Below, piece after piece: positions 62,801 to 64,000 of a DNA stretch of 64,000 nt. A program made the translations under genes and the position numbers. Origin of the DNA: Prolixibacteraceae bacterium (lineage in GTDB: Bacteria; Bacteroidota; Bacteroidia; Bacteroidales; Prolixibacteraceae); contig JAFLKN010000029.1 in the NCBI GenBank assembly GCA_019163175.1, positions 1 to 64,000 of the forward strand, given 5' to 3'. Below the pieces are notes generated by a model. That model had not been told where the DNA came from. It saw nothing but the letters and a program-made list of their open reading frames with translations, and made no database searches. Numbering within the stretch: position 1 is the first letter of the stretch; every line of letters starts with the position of its first letter.

Positions 62801-64000
62801 ACTTCAGCAAACACATGCCACCGCCTTAGTAAATGCCACTGCTTTGGTAAATGCTTCAGCTTTAGTGAACGAACTGGGCCAGCCATTGCTTGATGCAACG
62901 GCCCTGGTAAATAAGAGCTTCATGATTAGTGAAGCCACAGCCCTGGTAAATGCTCTGGCATTAGTAAATGGAACACTTATCGATCCTAAAGCATTGCTAG
63001 ACGCCACTGCTTTGGTAAATGCCACTGCCCTGGTAAATGGAACAGTTCTGGTGAATGGAACAGCGTTGGTGAATGGAACAGCGCTTGTAAATACATATGA
63101 CGCTTCAGGCAATCTTGTTAATTCGACTGCTCTGGTTAATTCAACCGCCTTGGTTAACTCGACTGCTTTGGTTAATTCCGGAACCATCAATTCAAACAGC
63201 AACAGTGAAGCCATTTTAATACTTGGGAAGGATGATATTTCTATCCTTGATGGTACCATTCCGGGAAATATTATATTGCGATCGGTAAATTTGGTGACCG
63301 GAAAAACAGTAGGCCAGCATCTGATAATTCCAGGAACACTTCTTTCCAATAATTTCAAGATAAGCTATGGCCTAGGTAAACTGACGGTAACACCTGCAAT
63401 GGCAGAAGTTACATTTATTCAGGAAGACTTGAATAAAAACTACAGTGGAATTGCAGTAAAACCTAACGTAATAACAAATCCGGAAGGTTTGCTGATTGGG
63501 TTAACATTTAATGGCACCCCTGCAACTCCTGTTAATGTAGGAACTTATCAAGCAATTGCCACTGTAAAAGATCCAAACTATATTGGAAGCAGTACTGCAA
63601 CTTTCAACATTAAGGCTGCAACAGCAAAAGTTACAGCAGATGATAAGGTGATAAATGCATGTAGTTCTCTCCCACCTCTTGCTGCAACTTTTAGTGGCTT
63701 TGTTAACGGAGAAACCCAACAGGTGGTTACTTCCCTTACGTTTAACCTGAATCCGTTATATGCCGGGAAGGCTGGTGTTTATCAGATTACTCCTCTTGCA
63801 AGTGCCGCAAATTATTTATTCACACCGGTTCAAGGAACTCTTTATGTGAATCCATTCGGATCTTCGGCCAAAAATATTAAAACAAGTCTGGTATGTGTGC
63901 AGCCAATTACACAAGATCCCAACGGATATACTTACATCGCAAATTTCAAATATGAGAATCCAAATTCCACACCTGTATATGTTGCCATCGGTCCTGAGAA
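59805..64000 (+). CDS. Very large secreted S8/S53-like serine protease with MBG domains and hexapeptide array (3' end outside window)
   Basis: Starts at the ATG at 59805, runs 1398 codons without a stop, and leaves the window. Signal peptide about 1-32 (LFVFFSISTAKAQ). The protease domain (about 320-740) has GVKVGVISDSFN with Asp332, TDEGRAMLQIIHDIAP with Glu377 where subtilisin has His, TYFSAAGNYGN (oxyanion Asn) and FFGTSAAAPHAAAVAALLSE with Ser677: the sedolisin-like Glu-Asp-Ser pattern. An IPT-like beta domain follows, then MBG-type modules (IDDKSKKFGEVIPEFTATYT; VRPKDKVITYGQEI; NKNYSGIAVKPNVI; VTADDKVINACSS). A TALVNx array lies at about residues 1004-1125. A T9SS sorting domain is expected at the unseen C-terminus. 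Confidence 0.85.
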   Translation, partial: MKKGNFYHKFYNLLIASCISLFVFFSISTAKAQNNCEISKSHGKGYTTSIKSVTSIGNNRYTIVLNVKHNGCEDEDDKSMSRYSVEALPGTYSNVIVNVISGNLNYKNIELGPTLAGDSFTGFRITGTAGFGNEKPGEFNISYTLSGGLQNQRTQVKVGNYFLKVYFKIADFQNVLNCQTPTSIFPYYTPPVGGKLVSIIGPELTSLYNYYAAGGTYQTNDIFQIFGSDVLIEIKVLDGMYASLLSLLTTTYGLYDVVPDANGIIITGKIPILKLLSLNTLTTYIKFVRPVYPAIPTSGIVTSLGDIAMHSDFARNGFNLQGEGVKVGVISDSFNTLSGNPAQDDVSKGDLPGAGNPVNPNPVDVVLEYPFGTRTDEGRAMLQIIHDIAPKAKLAFRTGFINAPDFAKGINDLKEAGCDIIVDDITYITQPFLTDGIIAQAVNKVKTQGVTYFSAAGNYGNKSYQNTFNAGTTPAGIPGVAHNFAGSTGNDIYQSVSLAEGNYTIVLQWNDGSGSEQTNTDLDIYLTNNNGTTLFGFNRGNIGTQPIEVLPFTVASGGAQTNIMITKPTGGNNVYFKYVVFRGNLTFDEYGQGSSTLVGQSNSEGAIAVGAVLYSNTPAFGVNPPTIASFSSIGGTPVNGVVRNKPEISAPNGGNTTVNLGGTNIDGDQFPNFFGTSAAAPHAAAVAALLSEARSKFYNSDISPDEVKGLLQNTAIDMNTPGFDLVSGSGLIQADAALLTLANPLPHVNTLTYDTTLTPGLVPIDVTLSGNYLTGQSLIYFNGSPLNTKTTLVGDTILKATIPQFTDLFPVIQAYNPPLPQTNGSDGGLSNPMYFSTKKKILIQIDDKSKKFGEVIPEFTATYTLESIDGSVPLVSAGLTEAELGRIKNIAFETAANALSNVGLWKIDPSSSDPLNPFSGVTATDLLDLSLLNRFDFVFKSGFLTIEKMALLVRPKDKVITYGQEIAGIEFDYIFNDGSLNPENLVTISPEDNTAILAQLQQTHATALVNATALVNASALVNELGQPLLDATALVNKSFMISEATALVNALALVNGTLIDPKALLDATALVNATALVNGTVLVNGTALVNGTALVNTYDASGNLVNSTALVNSTALVNSTALVNSGTINSNSNSEAILILGKDDISILDGTIPGNIILRSVNLVTGKTVGQHLIIPGTLLSNNFKISYGLGKLTVTPAMAEVTFIQEDLNKNYSGIAVKPNVITNPEGLLIGLTFNGTPATPVNVGTYQAIATVKDPNYIGSSTATFNIKAATAKVTADDKVINACSSLPPLAATFSGFVNGETQQVVTSLTFNLNPLYAGKAGVYQITPLASAANYLFTPVQGTLYVNPFGSSAKNIKTSLVCVQPITQDPNGYTYIANFKYENPNSTPVYVAIGPE
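62815..63180 (+). repeat. Tandem 18-base repeat encoding hexapeptides (TALVNx)
   Basis: About 13 clear copies and several degenerate ones of a unit like GCCACTGCTTTGGTAAAT code for [AGS]TALVN. Runs of two or three copies alternate with short spacers (ELGQPLLD, KSFMISE, TYDASGNLVN). The last three units (STALVN) and the GTALVN run are nearly identical at the DNA level, indicating recent slippage or unequal exchange. The pattern suggests a short beta-solenoid or a variable-length stalk. Confidence 0.85.

Noticed and set aside
62815-63180. Possible CRISPR-like array
   Set aside because: Units are 18 bases, contiguous, in frame with a long gene, and have no spacers of constant length.
62804-63358. 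184-codon minus-strand open frame opposite the hexapeptide array
   Set aside because: It exists because the 18-base repeat has no stop in any of its antisense hexads; the plus-strand protease frame explains the sequence.

Overview
The window looks like a chromosomal segment of a Bacteroidota bacterium, most likely Bacteroidales/Marinilabiliales-like. The evidence is two SusC/SusD pairs, an ECF sigma/FecR pair with an STN-bearing SusC, type IX secretion (T9SS) C-terminal sorting domains, GLPGLI and DUF4835 proteins, TTTG-N19/20-TAnnTTTG promoters, a Bacteroidota-type rpoZ, and a tmRNA tag reading GENNYALAA. Nearly all genes up to 51 kb are on the minus strand. I see no CRISPR array, no insertion sequence and no prophage.

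Region 1 (1-28.1 kb) is a large polysaccharide-utilisation locus read right to left. It starts with a GntR-type regulator, then a cupin-type phosphoglucose isomerase, an MFS sugar porter, a ROK sugar kinase, a mannose-6-phosphate-isomerase-like protein and a second cupin-type phosphoglucose isomerase. After these come exported glycoside hydrolases: GH44-like, GH36/27-like, GH43+CBM6, a T9SS-sorted alpha/alpha-toroid-like protein, a tandem pair of cellulase-like barrels and a GH95-like protein. Three consecutive exported AP-endonuclease-2-type sugar isomerase barrels follow, then ECF sigma, FecR, SusC and a SusD cut by the window edge. The enzyme set suggests a plant hemicellulose such as xyloglucan or a galactoglucomannan; this is inference. 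A family of short GC-rich palindromes is scattered through 19-26.5 kb, and two copies lie in frame inside genes.

Region 2 (28.4-29.0 kb) holds ssrA (tmRNA) with its terminator, and a REP-like doublet. Region 3 (29.1-37.2 kb) is a second small locus: a PNGase F-like protein with a GLPGLI N-terminus, SusD, SusC and a ROK-family repressor. It is plausibly aimed at N-glycoproteins.

Region 4 (37.3-58.8 kb) is mostly housekeeping: a TolC/HlyD pair without a pump gene, an FAA-hydrolase, a DnaQ-like exonuclease, a GH43-like protein with degenerate active-site motifs, dnaN, a gldF-gldG fusion, a MOSC protein, a YwbE protein, folE with an operator-like inverted repeat, a head-GIN adhesin-like protein, an iron alcohol dehydrogenase, and the conserved bamD-rpoZ-coaBC-DUF4835-recN cluster. 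An alpha-oxoamine synthase with a textbook Bacteroidota promoter follows.

Region 5 (58.8-64 kb) has a tRNA-Thr(CGT), an 0.8-kb stretch without an intact gene, and the first 1398 codons of a very large secreted S8/S53-like protease. That protein has a Glu where subtilisins carry the catalytic His, several MBG-type domains, and a hexapeptide (TALVNx) repeat array. The gene runs off the right edge.
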